A stretch of DNA of 64,000 nucleotides, from positions 1 through 64,000 of the forward strand of contig RAYO01000026.1 of the NCBI GenBank assembly GCA_003612335.1, in the 5' to 3' direction. Positions 45,658-54,604 of this stretch are shown here, piece after piece (positions within the stretch are counted from its first letter, which is position 1; each line of letters starts with the position of its first letter). The position numbers and the translations under genes were made by a program. This DNA is from a bacterium 1xD42-67. GTDB taxonomy: Bacteria > Bacillota > Clostridia > Oscillospirales > Oscillospiraceae. Below the pieces are notes generated by a model. That model was given only the letters and a program-made list of their open reading frames with translations, made no database searches and was not told the DNA's origin.

Positions 45658-47206
45658 GCTCGTCCCTCCGCTGGCTGGGCGCACCGTGAAGCACCTGGTC
45701 GATGTTCCGCTTGACGGTCAGCAGCTCGTCCGCCTCCCGCTTACGCTCCTGATACTCATTGTACCCGGCGTTCTTCTCGGACATCAGGGCCTCGATCTCC
45801 GCCGTCAGCTCCTTGACGGTGGGCAGCTTGGTGATGCCGTTGGCCTTGAAGAAACGAATGGTGGCCTCGGAGAGGAGAAGATCACCTTCATGCTCCTGCC
45901 GGTAGGCGGCGCGGGCCTTGGGCGTTTTCTGTGCGGCGAGGCCATCCCGGACTGCTTTGGTGTTCCGGTAGATGATGATCTGCCGCCGCAGCTCCTTTTT
46001 TTCTTTCAAGGCCAATTCCTTCGGCTTCAAGCTGGCGGCGCTGTCACGCACAGCGGCAAAGGCGGCGGACACGGCGGCGTCCAACTCCTCCGGCGAGGAA
46101 AAGCCATACTCGGTATAGACGTTGACCGAGTTTGCTATCTGCTTCAGGTTGAACACGGACGCCCATTGCTGGTAGCCGATGCCCTTGCCCTCGGCTTTCT
46201 TGGCCTCAATGTCCACCATGCGCTGGACGCCCTGGGGCTGGCGAAGCTGCTCCCGGATGCTGGGCTTGGCTCCCAGGCTGGGACGGGCGGCGTTGCGTTC
46301 CAGAGCGGCACCGACGGCGGCGCGGTCGAAATCGTCCCCCAGCTTCCGGGCGGTGATGGGCTTGGCCCGGTCGGGGGTGAGGTAGGACAACCGGCCCCGG
46401 CTCTCCTTGACGGTGATGCCCCGCTGTAACAGCCGCTGGGCAAAGTCCTCGAAGCTGACGGCCAGGTTGAGGACGGCCCGGATCTCCCGGCGCAGCTTCT
46501 CCTTGTCCGTTTCAAACTTGGTGGGCGGCTTACCCTGGGCGGCGGCTTCGGTGTCCAGAGCAAGCTGCCCTTTCTTCTGCGCCCAATACTCCCGTTCGGT
46601 GACACGGTTTTTGCTCCCGCCCAGCAAGTCGATTTGGTACAGCCCCGCCCCCTGGCACAGCTCCATGACCTCGGCCCGGAAGTGGCGCATGGCTGCGGCG
46701 GTGCAGCGGTGCTTGGCTCCGGCCTGGGTGTCGCTGGCTCTGTCCATGTACGGTTTGCGCTCCACCTCGGCCACCCGCAGGGAGTTGATAACGATATGGA
46801 CATGGATGTTGCCGCTGTGGTTGTGACCGTCCGGGTGGGTGCAGACCAGGGCCTGGTGTCCGGGGAACTGCTCGGCACAGAACCGCTCCCCCAGCGCCTG
46901 GGCCTTGTCCATTGTCAGGCCGTGGTCGGGGCCGTCCCTGGGGTCAAAGGACAGGATGTAGTGATGGCTTTTCACGTCCTCCCTCTGCTGGTTTTTTCCA
47001 TAGCGGAGATTGGCCCGCATACAGGCTACGGCGAAGTCCTCCTCGCCGCAATTCAAAGAAGAAATGCGGTAGTCCTGACGGGGGACAAGCCGCCCGTTCT
47101 CGTCCAGGATGGGCTTGCCGGTGAACTCGTCATGCTCAAAGGTGAGGTACTGCTCCGCCACGCCGTAGTCGGCATTTTTAGAGCTTAAATGTTTCAGTGT
47201 TGCCAA
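45647..47206 (-). CDS. Mobilizable-element relaxase (MobP type)
   Basis: About 519 aa, starting at TTG 47206 eight bases after AGGTAGG (a GTG at 47215 is possible). The N-terminus ATLKHLSSKNADYGVAEQYL, YGKNQQREDVKSHHYILSFDP and the metal motif GNIHVHIVINSLRV define the relaxase. The C-terminal 200 residues are helical, with KGIGYQQWASVFNLKQIANS also found in the ICE relaxase. It overlaps both neighbours. Confidence 0.9.
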   Translation of the reverse strand: MATLKHLSSKNADYGVAEQYLTFEHDEFTGKPILDENGRLVPRQDYRISSLNCGEEDFAVACMRANLRYGKNQQREDVKSHHYILSFDPRDGPDHGLTMDKAQALGERFCAEQFPGHQALVCTHPDGHNHSGNIHVHIVINSLRVAEVERKPYMDRASDTQAGAKHRCTAAAMRHFRAEVMELCQGAGLYQIDLLGGSKNRVTEREYWAQKKGQLALDTEAAAQGKPPTKFETDKEKLRREIRAVLNLAVSFEDFAQRLLQRGITVKESRGRLSYLTPDRAKPITARKLGDDFDRAAVGAALERNAARPSLGAKPSIREQLRQPQGVQRMVDIEAKKAEGKGIGYQQWASVFNLKQIANSVNVYTEYGFSSPEELDAAVSAAFAAVRDSAASLKPKELALKEKKELRRQIIIYRNTKAVRDGLAAQKTPKARAAYRQEHEGDLLLSEATIRFFKANGITKLPTVKELTAEIEALMSEKNAGYNEYQERKREADELLTVKRNIDQVLHGAPSQRRDEHDR

Positions 47207-47627
47207 TGGCTTCACCTACCTCTCGAAGCACCTGGAACTTGAGGGCAGCGAGGTCGGACAGCTCCGCCCGAACCTCGGCGGCGAGGGTGTTGTACGGTGC
47301 TCCGTACTCGTTCAGATACCGGGCAATCTGATTGAGGTTGCCGCCGATTTTCCCATACTCCCCGGTCAGCCTGCCCACGGCGGCAAGCAGCTCGTCATTG
47401 ACGGGGGACACGATGATGATGGGCTTGACGGTCGCGCCGGTGATGGCCTGCCGGATAAATTCGGACTGGCTCATGCCGTAGGCGGTCAGGCGCTCCATGA
47501 AGTCGGCGTGTTCTTCTTCGGTCACACGGGTCTTGATGATGTGGGTGCGGTGGGGCGTGTTGTAGCGTTTGGACAATAAACTTTTACCTCCTGTTTTGAA
47601 ATTCCCTTTAGGGTATAGTTCGCCCAT
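47178..47627 (-). CDS. mobC: MobC-like relaxosome protein
   Basis: 149 aa from ATG 47627, six bases after GAAAGG. THIIKTRVTEEEHADFMERL is the DNA-binding ribbon-helix-helix part; EYGKIGGNLNQIARYLNEYG is the MobC helix. It overlaps the relaxase start by 29 bases. The candidate oriT hairpin lies about 240 bases upstream. Confidence 0.88.
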   Translation of the reverse strand: MGELYPKGNFKTGGKSLLSKRYNTPHRTHIIKTRVTEEEHADFMERLTAYGMSQSEFIRQAITGATVKPIIIVSPVNDELLAAVGRLTGEYGKIGGNLNQIARYLNEYGAPYNTLAAEVRAELSDLAALKFQVLREVGEAIGNTETFKL

Positions 47628-47861
47628 TATACACCTTTCAAGTTTTCCATATTCAGTTGTCATGGGCGATGTGTTACGCGATGGAAAAGGGAACATCAGG
47701 CTTTGGAAAAACACAATGCACCCAGGTGGTCAAGACCATCTGGGTGCAGAGAATTTTACTGATATTCACTTTTTATATCGCTCATCGTTAAGACTATTAT
47801 AGAGCGAATGTAAAGTATTGTCAATGCGTTTTGAGGTCTAGTTTTGTCGAATTGGCCCGAT

Positions 47862-47896
47862 GGAACAGTACAGACGCAAAGCGGGTGTACTATTCC
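47862..47896. other. oriT-like hairpin, copy 1
   Basis: GGAACAGTACA and TGTACTATTCC pair around GACGCAAAGCGGG. The loop and inner stem match the hairpin at 56456-56498 in the other mobilizable element, while outer stem bases differ. Location near mobC suggests an origin of transfer. The stretch 47897-48117 holds further GC-rich hairpins (for example CCGGCGC/GCGCCGG) and no supported gene. Confidence 0.5.
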
Positions 47897-48117
47897 GGCG
47901 GGTGCGCCGCTCTGCGGCGATTGCGGAAACGGCTTCCGATTTCCGCCTGGTCAGGCGAGAACGCAACAGGCGGGGCTGACGGATTTTTGTGGCGCGGCTG
48001 CGCCACAACACCGGCGCGGAGCGCCGGTCAGCAGGGTTTGGGGAAGGCACTCCCCAACAAGTAGCAGACCAGGGGAACAAATGAGCGGAGCGAAATTTGG
48101 GCCACGGGTCGATACTT

Positions 48118-48168
48118 GCTCTCGCTCTCGCTCTCGCTCTCGCTCTCGCTCTCGCTCTCGCTCTCGCT
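48118..48168 (+). repeat. GCTCTC hexanucleotide tandem repeat
   Basis: Eight and a half perfect copies of GCTCTC end 10 bases before the tet(40) promoter. Copy number of such a repeat can change by slippage; an effect on promoter strength is inference. Confidence 0.95.
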
Positions 48169-48178
48169 TCTCTTTACA

Positions 48179-48207
48179 TTGACAACACAAAGCCCATTTG
48201 CTATAAT
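48179..48207 (+). promoter_or_regulatory. Consensus sigma-A promoter of tet(40)
   Basis: TTGACA at 48179-48184 and TATAAT at 48202-48207 with a 17-base spacer, a perfect consensus. The transcript would begin about 45 bases before the leader peptide. Confidence 0.92.
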
Positions 48208-48260
48208 ATCGCGAAGAAGAACAGCCATGTTGTTCTAATTTCAGTATCGGAGGTATTCAT

Positions 48261-48329
48261 ATGGCAAACTGCAAAAACAGAAACAAGTCTTTTAACGGCG
48301 CTTTGGGCACTTTAGGAGGCCTTTTCTAA
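48261..48329 (+). CDS. tet(40) leader peptide
   Basis: A 22-aa frame (MANCKNRNKSFN then GALGTLGGLF) with GGAGG seven bases before the ATG, between the promoter and tet(40). Stem-loops follow it at once. This is the layout of translation-coupled attenuation seen upstream of other tetracycline-resistance genes; its action here is inferred. Confidence 0.6.
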   Translation: MANCKNRNKSFNGALGTLGGLF

Positions 48330-48342
48330 AATCACTGTTAGA

Positions 48343-48405
48343 AAGGGCTGAGAAGTTTGCCCTTCCTGCGCGGCAGTCGGGCTTGTTTCACAAAACAACC
48401 CACTG
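48343..48405 (+). promoter_or_regulatory. Attenuator-like stem-loops
   Basis: AAGGGC (48343-48348) pairs with GCCCTT (48359-48364). CAGT-GGG-TTGTTT (48374-48388) pairs with AAACAA-CCC-ACTG (48393-48405). No strong T run follows, so control of translation or a weak pause is as likely as termination. Confidence 0.5.
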
Positions 48406-48429
48406 ATTCGTAAAGGAGAATGTAACTTC

Positions 48430-49650
48430 ATGTTTGCTAAAAATTCAAAGGCATATTCTGTCTACCTGCTGTTCCGATTTGTCTTTTCCCTGGCGGTTTC
48501 TATGTCCACAGTGCTTTCCATCGTGTACCACCTGGAGGTGGTGCAGCTGGATGCTTTCCAGCTTGTCCTGGTAGGGACGGTTCTGGAGACCTCCTGCTTT
48601 CTGTTCGAGATACCCACCGGTGTGGTGGCGGATTTGTATAGCCGTCGGCGCTCGGTGCTGATTGGAATGTTCCTCTACGGCCTGGGCTTTCTGATGGAGG
48701 GTGCGCTACCGTGGTTCGCGCCGGTTCTGCTGGCCCAGGTTGTCTGGGGTTGCGGTGATACCTTCATCACCGGCGCTCTGGAGGCGTGGATTGCCTCGGA
48801 GGAAGAGGACAAACCCATAGACAAGGTGTTCCTGCGGGGCAGTCAAATGGGGCAAATCGGCGGCGTTCTGGGCGTGGTGCTGGGCACACTGCTGGGAAAC
48901 ATAAACCTGCAAATGCCTGTCATCTTGGGGGGCAGTTTGTGCTTGTTGTTGGGGCTGGTGTTGGTTCGCATCATGCCAGAAACCAACTTCTCCCCTGCTA
49001 TTGAGGAACGGCAGGGCTTGCTTAAAGACTTTGTCTGCCTGTTCAAGCTCAACCTGGGCTTTGTGAAAGGCGCACCTGTGTTGCTGGCGCTCTTAGCAAT
49101 CACACTATGCGGGGGACTTGCCAGTGAAGGCTTTGACCGGCTCTCCACCGCTCATTTTCTGGATGACACGGTAATACCCGTTATCGGGCCGCTGAACAGC
49201 GTCACTTGGTTCGGTGTTATCAGTCTTATCGGCAGCGGCTTAGGTATTCTGGCTTCTCAGTTGCTCATCGCCCGCATGGAGAAAAAAGGGACTGTCAGCC
49301 GAACCAGTGTGGTCATGTCCACCAGCGCCGGGTATATCCTGTGCCTGGTTCTCTTCGCGGTGGGGCGGAGCTTTTGGTTCATGTTGTTGGTGTTCCTGCT
49401 GGCGGGGCTTATGCGCACCATCAAGGAGCCTGTGCTGGCCGCCTGGATGAACGACCATGTGGATGAGAAAATGCGCGCCACAGTCTTTTCCACCAGCGGA
49501 CAGCTGGACTCTTTCGGGCAGATCATCGGCGGGCCTATTGTGGGGCTGGTAGCCCAGCAGGTGTCCATACCCTGGGGGCTGGTCTGTACCGCTTTCCTGC
49601 TGTTGCCCGCGCTGTTCTTAGTGCCGGTGGCGGGAAAGAAGCGGGATTGA
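48430..49650 (+). CDS. tet(40): Tetracycline efflux MFS transporter Tet(40)
   Basis: A 406-aa major facilitator protein with about 12 membrane helices. The sequence from MFAKNSKAYSVYLLFRF onward, including the motif-A-like GVVADLYSRRR after helix 2, matches my memory of Tet(40), a proton-driven tetracycline exporter of gut Firmicutes. I have no alignment to quote. AAGGAGA precedes the ATG. It is read opposite to the mobilization genes from its own promoter and ends before its own terminator. Confidence 0.88.
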   Translation: MFAKNSKAYSVYLLFRFVFSLAVSMSTVLSIVYHLEVVQLDAFQLVLVGTVLETSCFLFEIPTGVVADLYSRRRSVLIGMFLYGLGFLMEGALPWFAPVLLAQVVWGCGDTFITGALEAWIASEEEDKPIDKVFLRGSQMGQIGGVLGVVLGTLLGNINLQMPVILGGSLCLLLGLVLVRIMPETNFSPAIEERQGLLKDFVCLFKLNLGFVKGAPVLLALLAITLCGGLASEGFDRLSTAHFLDDTVIPVIGPLNSVTWFGVISLIGSGLGILASQLLIARMEKKGTVSRTSVVMSTSAGYILCLVLFAVGRSFWFMLLVFLLAGLMRTIKEPVLAAWMNDHVDEKMRATVFSTSGQLDSFGQIIGGPIVGLVAQQVSIPWGLVCTAFLLLPALFLVPVAGKKRD

Positions 49651-49671
49651 TATGGCATAGTTAAGTTTACT

Positions 49672-49706
49672 GACGAGCGGGAGATTACTTCCGCTCGTCT
49701 TCATTT
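49672..49706 (+). terminator. Terminator of tet(40)
   Basis: GACGAGCGG (49672-49680) pairs with CCGCTCGTC (49691-49699), followed by TTCATTT. Confidence 0.75.
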
Positions 49707-49792
49707 AGTAGCGCAAAATTTGAGGACTCTTTATTTCCTTATTCGGTATAGCGGAGGCGGCTGTCAATTCGACATAATTTTCTTGTGATACT

Positions 49793-49933
49793 TTACCGTA
49801 CATGAGCATTAGCGCCGGGGTTGTCATTGCCATAGCCCTCCAGCAGGTTGATAACGCCCCACACGCCCAGGCCCGCGCCCAGAGCCACCACGAGAGTCTG
49901 CAAGGTGCTGATAGCAGAAGTAAAGAAAGCCAT
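49793..49933 (-). pseudogene. Maff2 gene, N-terminal part
   Basis: ATG 49933 after GGAGG begins MAFFTSAISTLQTLVVALG, followed by GVWGVINLLEGYGNDNPGA, the first helix and loop of a Maff2-type transfer protein. Five foreign residues and a stop follow beyond the GCTAA junction at 49813-49809. The other half is at 43036-43140. Confidence 0.87.
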
Positions 49934-50013
49934 ATACGTTCCTCCAAAAATAAATGAAATTTTTGAAGGCACATCCTCCGTGTCCTTTCGTGTACTTTAA
50001 CAGCGCCGCTTAC

Positions 50014-51059
50014 TTATTCGGCTCCATCTGTTTCTACGTCTACTTCGTACACGTCGTAAACTTCATCGGATTTAGGCTTTAGCCTTGTGGATAGAAAGCG
50101 CTCAATGTCAAAAGCGTTTTTCTTATCGTAGTCGGACAGATATTTATAGAGCGGGTGCTTGGTGATGTCGTATTTGTTGGACAAAAACGGCCTCACGCCC
50201 CGCAGCTGAAGGATGCACTTGCCTCCGTCCAGAACGGCCAGTTCATCCACGTCCATGAGGGCCTTGCCCAATTTCTGATAATTGAGCGAGTGGGAGGTCT
50301 CCCGCCCACGGCTCTCACCTGTGTTGTAGGTGTCAATCGTTTCCTTCCCCAGGGCGGCGGACAGCTCTTTCAGCGTTGTCGGCTCCCTGCCGCCCAGGAA
50401 GATGGAACAGTCCATATTGCCGATGATGGTATCGGCGTTGTCCTTGTAGATGGCCTTGAGCTGGGATTGCGCCTGCAATACCAGACAGGCAGAAATCTCA
50501 CGGCTGCGGATGGTCGCCACCAGCTTTTCCAGCTTTGGTATCTGCCCGATGTTGGCGCACTCGTCGATCAGACAGCGCACATGGACCGGCAGACGGCCTC
50601 CGTACACATCGTCCGCTTTCTCGCAAAGAAGGTTGAACAGCTGTGTATACGCCATGGAAATCAAAAAGTTAAAACTGTCATCCGTGTCGCTCATAATGAG
50701 GAACAAGGCGGTTTTTCGGTCGCCCAGGGTGTCTAGCTCCAGCTCATCATAGGCCGTGACCTCCCGCAGCTCTGCAATATCGAAGGGGGCCAGCCGTGCG
50801 CCGCAGCTCACAAGGATGCTTTTAGCAGTCTTGCCAGCGCTTAACTTAAATTTCTTGTACTGGCGCACGGCAAAGTGGTCCGGGGACTTTTCCTCCAGCT
50901 CATCAAACATCAGGTCAACGCTGTTTTTGAACTCTTCATCATCCTCCCGGACCTCCATGGAATTGATAAACTCCACCAGTGTAGAGAAGTTTTGTTCCTC
51001 TTCCGGAGCCTCATAGTGGATGTAGCCAATTAGCGCCGTGTAGAGCAACGTCTCGGCTT
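50014..51059 (-). CDS. virD4: VirD4/TraG coupling protein, 3' exon
   Basis: Encodes the C-terminal 348 residues of the coupling ATPase from KAETLLYTALIGYIHYEAP onward. Walker B is VRCLIDECANIGQIPKLEKL, and ACLVLQAQSQLKAIY and GNMDCSIFLGGREPTTLKELS follow, typical of TraG/VirD4. It joins across the group II intron to 53909-54113 as D-P-F-W-E-K-A-E-T. Maff2 starts 80 bases downstream, as in related ICEs. Confidence 0.92.
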
Positions 51060-51112
51060 ATAGCGATAGGTAAGCCTACCGTATCTGACGTTTCCGGCTT
51101 TTCCCCCGCTCC

Positions 51113-51148
51113 GCACCGTGCATGACGGCTTTCCCGTCACACGGCGCT
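51113..51148 (-). ncRNA. Group II intron domain V (approximate)
   Basis: AGCGCCGTGTGACGGGAAAG then CCGTCATGCACGGTGC folds into a two-part hairpin with a GAAA-type loop and an AGC triad, 53 bases from the intron 3' end. Confidence 0.75.
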
Positions 51149-51229
51149 CCATCAACAGTAATTCGCACACGTTATCACAAGTTATTACCACGAACGTTTT
51201 GGCTGCTATGCCCATTCTGCCGAAACCGA

Positions 51230-53137
51230 TTAAGCAGAAATGGGCGGATTTCCCGCTTCTTTGCGGAGTTTGTTGAGTTTTGCAAGTTGCTTTTTGTTTA
51301 GGGCTAACTGAGAAAGATACTTTGCAATGGTTGGCTCAGATGTAGCATGAATCAGGATGTGTACACTCTCCCGGACAAGAATCAAGTTCTGGTAATTATC
51401 CTTACCACCCATAGCCAGGGGAAGTTTGTGGTGGCAGTGAATATCGCCCAGCGTTTCAAACACCTGCCCGGTAACGGCACATTTTCCGTACTGTGCGCAG
51501 AACAGTGACAGCCGGTTGTCGGCATAAGCGGCACTTTGGCTGTGAACCTCCTGACGCAGAAGGGTGTGGAGCATTCGGGGATCGAAGGCAAGATTTTCGT
51601 GGATTCTTGCTCTGCCCTCTGGCGTGTACTTTTGAATCAGCGGATTTTTATATTTGGGACCGCTTGTTCGCACATAACTGATGGGCGCAATCGGGAGATT
51701 TTTCACATACCGAATCAGTTTGGAAGAGCCATATCGGTCGACAATGGCTCCGCCGATTTTCTCCTTTGGCCCCTTTTTCAGCCTGTCTCCCAGACGCTTC
51801 ATGGTTCGGCTGACCTGGTAGCCGATGTCTCGGAAGTCAACGCTGACACCTGTTGCCATCTGGTAATATTCGTGCTCACCCATGACAAAAGCATTGTAGT
51901 TGAGAATCGCCCTTGCTTCTGTCATGCCCTTGGGCGGCCGTGCAATATCCTTGATCTTTCGCTTTGCTTCCGCCGTAATCCGTTTGACTGCTTTTTCACT
52001 GACACGCGATTGGACGATTTGTTTGTTTTTCTTCTGCCGCAGCCGCATTTTAATGCCGAGAAATTCAGAATAGTGTTTATTGAGATTGACCACCCGTGTC
52101 TTTTCCGGGGATATGTCCAGACGAAGCCTCTCTTTCAGCCATTGGGTAACCGCAATCAGTGTCCGCTCCGCACAATCCCTTGTGGGACAGAATATGCGGA
52201 AATCATCGGCGTAGCGGACGATGTGCATTTCCTTTAATTGCGTATTGCGCATGATTCTATATCCGTGGCTCTTGTCGAATACAATGCGCTCTTTTATCTG
52301 CCTGTTTCTCCCTCTGGCCACAGCCACCGGATGATTTTGCCACTGGCTGTCCACCCACCAGTCCAGTTCGTTCAGCACGATGTTCGCCAGCAGCGGTGAA
52401 ATAATACCGCCCTGCGGCGTACCCTTGTCAGGGGTCACGATAGCGCCGTTTTCTAACTGAACCGGGGCGTTCAAAATGCGCTTGATGATGTAAATCAGAC
52501 GCTTGTCCCGGATTCCCAGCGCCCACATCTGCTTGATGAGCTTGGAATGGTCCACATTGTTGAAAAATCCCTTGATGTCAAACTCAACGACATATTGCAT
52601 ATGGGACAGCTGCATATGTTTGCAGGCCGCCGCAATTGCGTACTCACAGCTTCGGTTTGGCCGAAACCCATAGCTGTTTTCGCTGAATCTCGCTTCGCAG
52701 ATTGGCTCCAATACTTGTAAAATACATTGCTGTATCAGCCTGTCCCAGATACAGGGAATCCCCAGCGGGCGGGTCTTGCTCGGGTCGCTCTGTTTGGGAA
52801 TTTCCTTTCTCCGCACAGCCCTCGGATTGTAGTTCCTGACAATATTGCGCACCTTCTGAACCAACGCTTCCGGGGTGCATTTTTCAACCGTCCGGATTGT
52901 CAGCCCATCTGTGCCGGGCGTCACGCTTCCGCCGTTGCCCTTGATGTTCCGATAGGCGAGTAAAATGTTGCCTCTGCTGAAAATCAGCTCAACCAGATTA
53001 TCAAATACTTCGCCGTTTTTGGACTTTGCGAACAGTTCATCAAAGGTTCCCTGCATATCGTAATACTCGGCATAGCGCAGGTTGTTTACCTTCTTCGGTT
53101 TCTTGGATTTACTGATTTTCTTGTTCCCGGTAACCAT
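51230..53137 (-). CDS. ltrA: Group II intron-encoded protein (RT/maturase/HNH)
   Basis: A 635-aa protein. RT motifs are GTDGLTIRTVEK, TRPLGIPCIWDRLIQQCI, EFDIKGFFNNVDH, GTPQGGIISPLLANIVL and VRYADDFRIF, followed by the maturase domain. The C-terminal HNH shows CAVTGQVFETLGDIHCHHK, then NLILVRESVHILIHA. All catalytic motifs appear intact. It is read in the virD4 direction. Confidence 0.92.
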   Translation of the reverse strand: MVTGNKKISKSKKPKKVNNLRYAEYYDMQGTFDELFAKSKNGEVFDNLVELIFSRGNILLAYRNIKGNGGSVTPGTDGLTIRTVEKCTPEALVQKVRNIVRNYNPRAVRRKEIPKQSDPSKTRPLGIPCIWDRLIQQCILQVLEPICEARFSENSYGFRPNRSCEYAIAAACKHMQLSHMQYVVEFDIKGFFNNVDHSKLIKQMWALGIRDKRLIYIIKRILNAPVQLENGAIVTPDKGTPQGGIISPLLANIVLNELDWWVDSQWQNHPVAVARGRNRQIKERIVFDKSHGYRIMRNTQLKEMHIVRYADDFRIFCPTRDCAERTLIAVTQWLKERLRLDISPEKTRVVNLNKHYSEFLGIKMRLRQKKNKQIVQSRVSEKAVKRITAEAKRKIKDIARPPKGMTEARAILNYNAFVMGEHEYYQMATGVSVDFRDIGYQVSRTMKRLGDRLKKGPKEKIGGAIVDRYGSSKLIRYVKNLPIAPISYVRTSGPKYKNPLIQKYTPEGRARIHENLAFDPRMLHTLLRQEVHSQSAAYADNRLSLFCAQYGKCAVTGQVFETLGDIHCHHKLPLAMGGKDNYQNLILVRESVHILIHATSEPTIAKYLSQLALNKKQLAKLNKLRKEAGNPPISA

Positions 53138-53908
53138 ATAGGCATCAACTCCTCTTAGGGAAGATTGACCTTTTGGTCGTACCCGAAATCCTACTGTTCA
53201 CTTGTGATTAGTGTTTTGTATTGCTGTTGACTTGTGGCTGTCACTCCGTTCCCCGTTACAGGGAACATCATCGCTATCGCCACTGCTTTACCCACCGCTT
53301 CGACTGCTTATATGATTCGACAGCCTATATATCATGTTGGCCCATGATATACGCGATAGGCTTTCACCACGTTCCGATACTGCTATCTTTATCATATGCC
53401 CTTAGGTTTCTACTATGGGCCTGCCAGCTTGCCGCCGCCTGTAACGGCGCGTGGATGGAATTTCATAGGGAAAATTCTTACTTTTCCACACTGGCTCCCT
53501 TGCGGGATAGGGGGATTAGCCCCACGCTTCTTTTAGACCCGTACTATCGCAGATTGGTCTGCCCTTTCGGACATTCTCGCCATAGGCATTTTATAGACCC
53601 CCGGCCTAACGCTCACAGCCACCTCTGGCTTGCTTTGCACCTGCCGCTGTTTCCATCGTTTACCACGCGCAGAGCGAACGCAGTCAGCCGTCTTTAACGG
53701 GCTCTCTGACCCTGGCCGTTTCCAGCCAACGCCAGCCGTAGTTTTCAGGTCAGGCGTTTCAGGGCGTTACTCCCTCATTCCACCTGTCGCAGTATCAGTT
53801 GTAACTTCCGATTCACTCGAAAGTCCCGCATTTTTGGCACTACTCGGTCTTATCGCCCACAGAGCTTTGCTCCCTGTGGAGTAGTGTTTGTATGCGAACG
53901 TGTCGCAC

Positions 53909-54113
53909 TCTCCCAGAACGGGTCCCCGCCTTTTCCGTCCCCTTTGGTGTTGGCGATCAGGGTCGTAACCAGTTTCAAAATGTCCTTTTCATCATGAATA
54001 TAGGCAAAAGGGTTATATTTCATGGACTTTTTGAAGTTAATGGTATTCAGCACCTTGATGCGGTAGCCCTTGCGTTGCAGCATCTTTCCTGTTTCAATTA
54101 TCAGTGTGCCTTT
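53909..54113 (-). CDS. virD4: VirD4/TraG coupling protein, middle exon
   Basis: Encodes KGTLIIETGKMLQRKGYRIK, VLNTINFKKSMKYNPFAYIH and onward to KGGDPFWE, the region just after the DPKG motif that follows Walker A in VirD4. The upstream part is missing: at about 54113 the sequence turns into the second mobilizable element. The N-terminus of a virD4 gene occurs at 63555 on the other strand. Confidence 0.88.
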
Positions 54114-54156
54114 TCGCTCGGTTTGTCAAGGACAGAGTGCGGAAATTCTGAAAAAA

Positions 54157-54423
54157 TCAGGATGCGTCCAGTTCCCGGCGGATAAGGCGGTTGATTTTGT
54201 CGCTCATGGTTTCTCTGCTGGTGGTGCTGAAATGGAACGACACCTCATAAGTGGTGTTGCCGATTTTCTGCACCAGGGCGGGCGGCGGCGCGTCCGGGGC
54301 GGGTGGAGCGTTGCCGCCCTCCGTTACGGGCAGGGGAATGGTCTTGCCCTCTCCGCTGGTGCTGTCGCTCCCTTCCGGGGCGGGGATGGTGTTGGTGATC
54401 GTCATGCTGGGGTCATTGGTCAT
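54157..54423 (-). CDS. tnpW: TnpW-like protein
   Basis: An 88-aa protein. ATG 54423 follows AAAGGAG. The N-terminal half is low-complexity Pro/Ala/Thr; the TnpW signature IGNTTYEVSFHFSTTSRETM then DKINRLIRRE closes it. It sits at the element end next to virD4. The function is unknown. The 180 bases upstream (54424-54604) hold only a GC-rich leader, similar to that of the other tnpW. Confidence 0.8.
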   Translation of the reverse strand: MTNDPSMTITNTIPAPEGSDSTSGEGKTIPLPVTEGGNAPPAPDAPPPALVQKIGNTTYEVSFHFSTTSRETMSDKINRLIRRELDAS

Positions 54424-54604
54424 AGGCTCTCCTTTCATCGTTCATCAAGGTTAATCCGGCGGCGCGGTGGTGCGCTCTGCCGCCACGTCAGCGCCGTTCT
54501 GTCGCTCACGTTGGAGCGGGGGAAGGGAAAGTATCAGCCCCCCTCTGAGGGCCGTCTAAAAGCCATTGGAGCGCAAGGCATACAAAGTCCTAAATGTCCA
54601 CGCT

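Larger units (their letters stand above)
51060..53908 (-). mobile_element. Group II intron in virD4
   Basis: A 2849-base intron. The 5' end GTGCGACA follows GGGAGA at 53909, and the 3' end CGCTAT precedes AAGCC at 51059; exon joining restores the Lys codon and frame. The encoded protein is 51230-53137. The 771 bases 53138-53908 are ribozyme sequence without other genes. It is unrelated in detail to the virB4 intron (different RT family member and domain V). Confidence 0.9.

Noticed and set aside
48118-48168. Arg-Ser or Ala-Leu repeat protein encoded by the hexamer tract
   Set aside because: All frames through a GCTCTC tract give dipeptide repeats; none has a good ribosome binding site and the tract leads into a promoter.
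48118-48168. Possible CRISPR array
   Set aside because: Units are 6 bases with no spacers and no cas genes anywhere in the window.
53221-53697. 158-codon plus-strand frame in the second intron
   Set aside because: It lies in the ribozyme part of the group II intron and shows no coding features.
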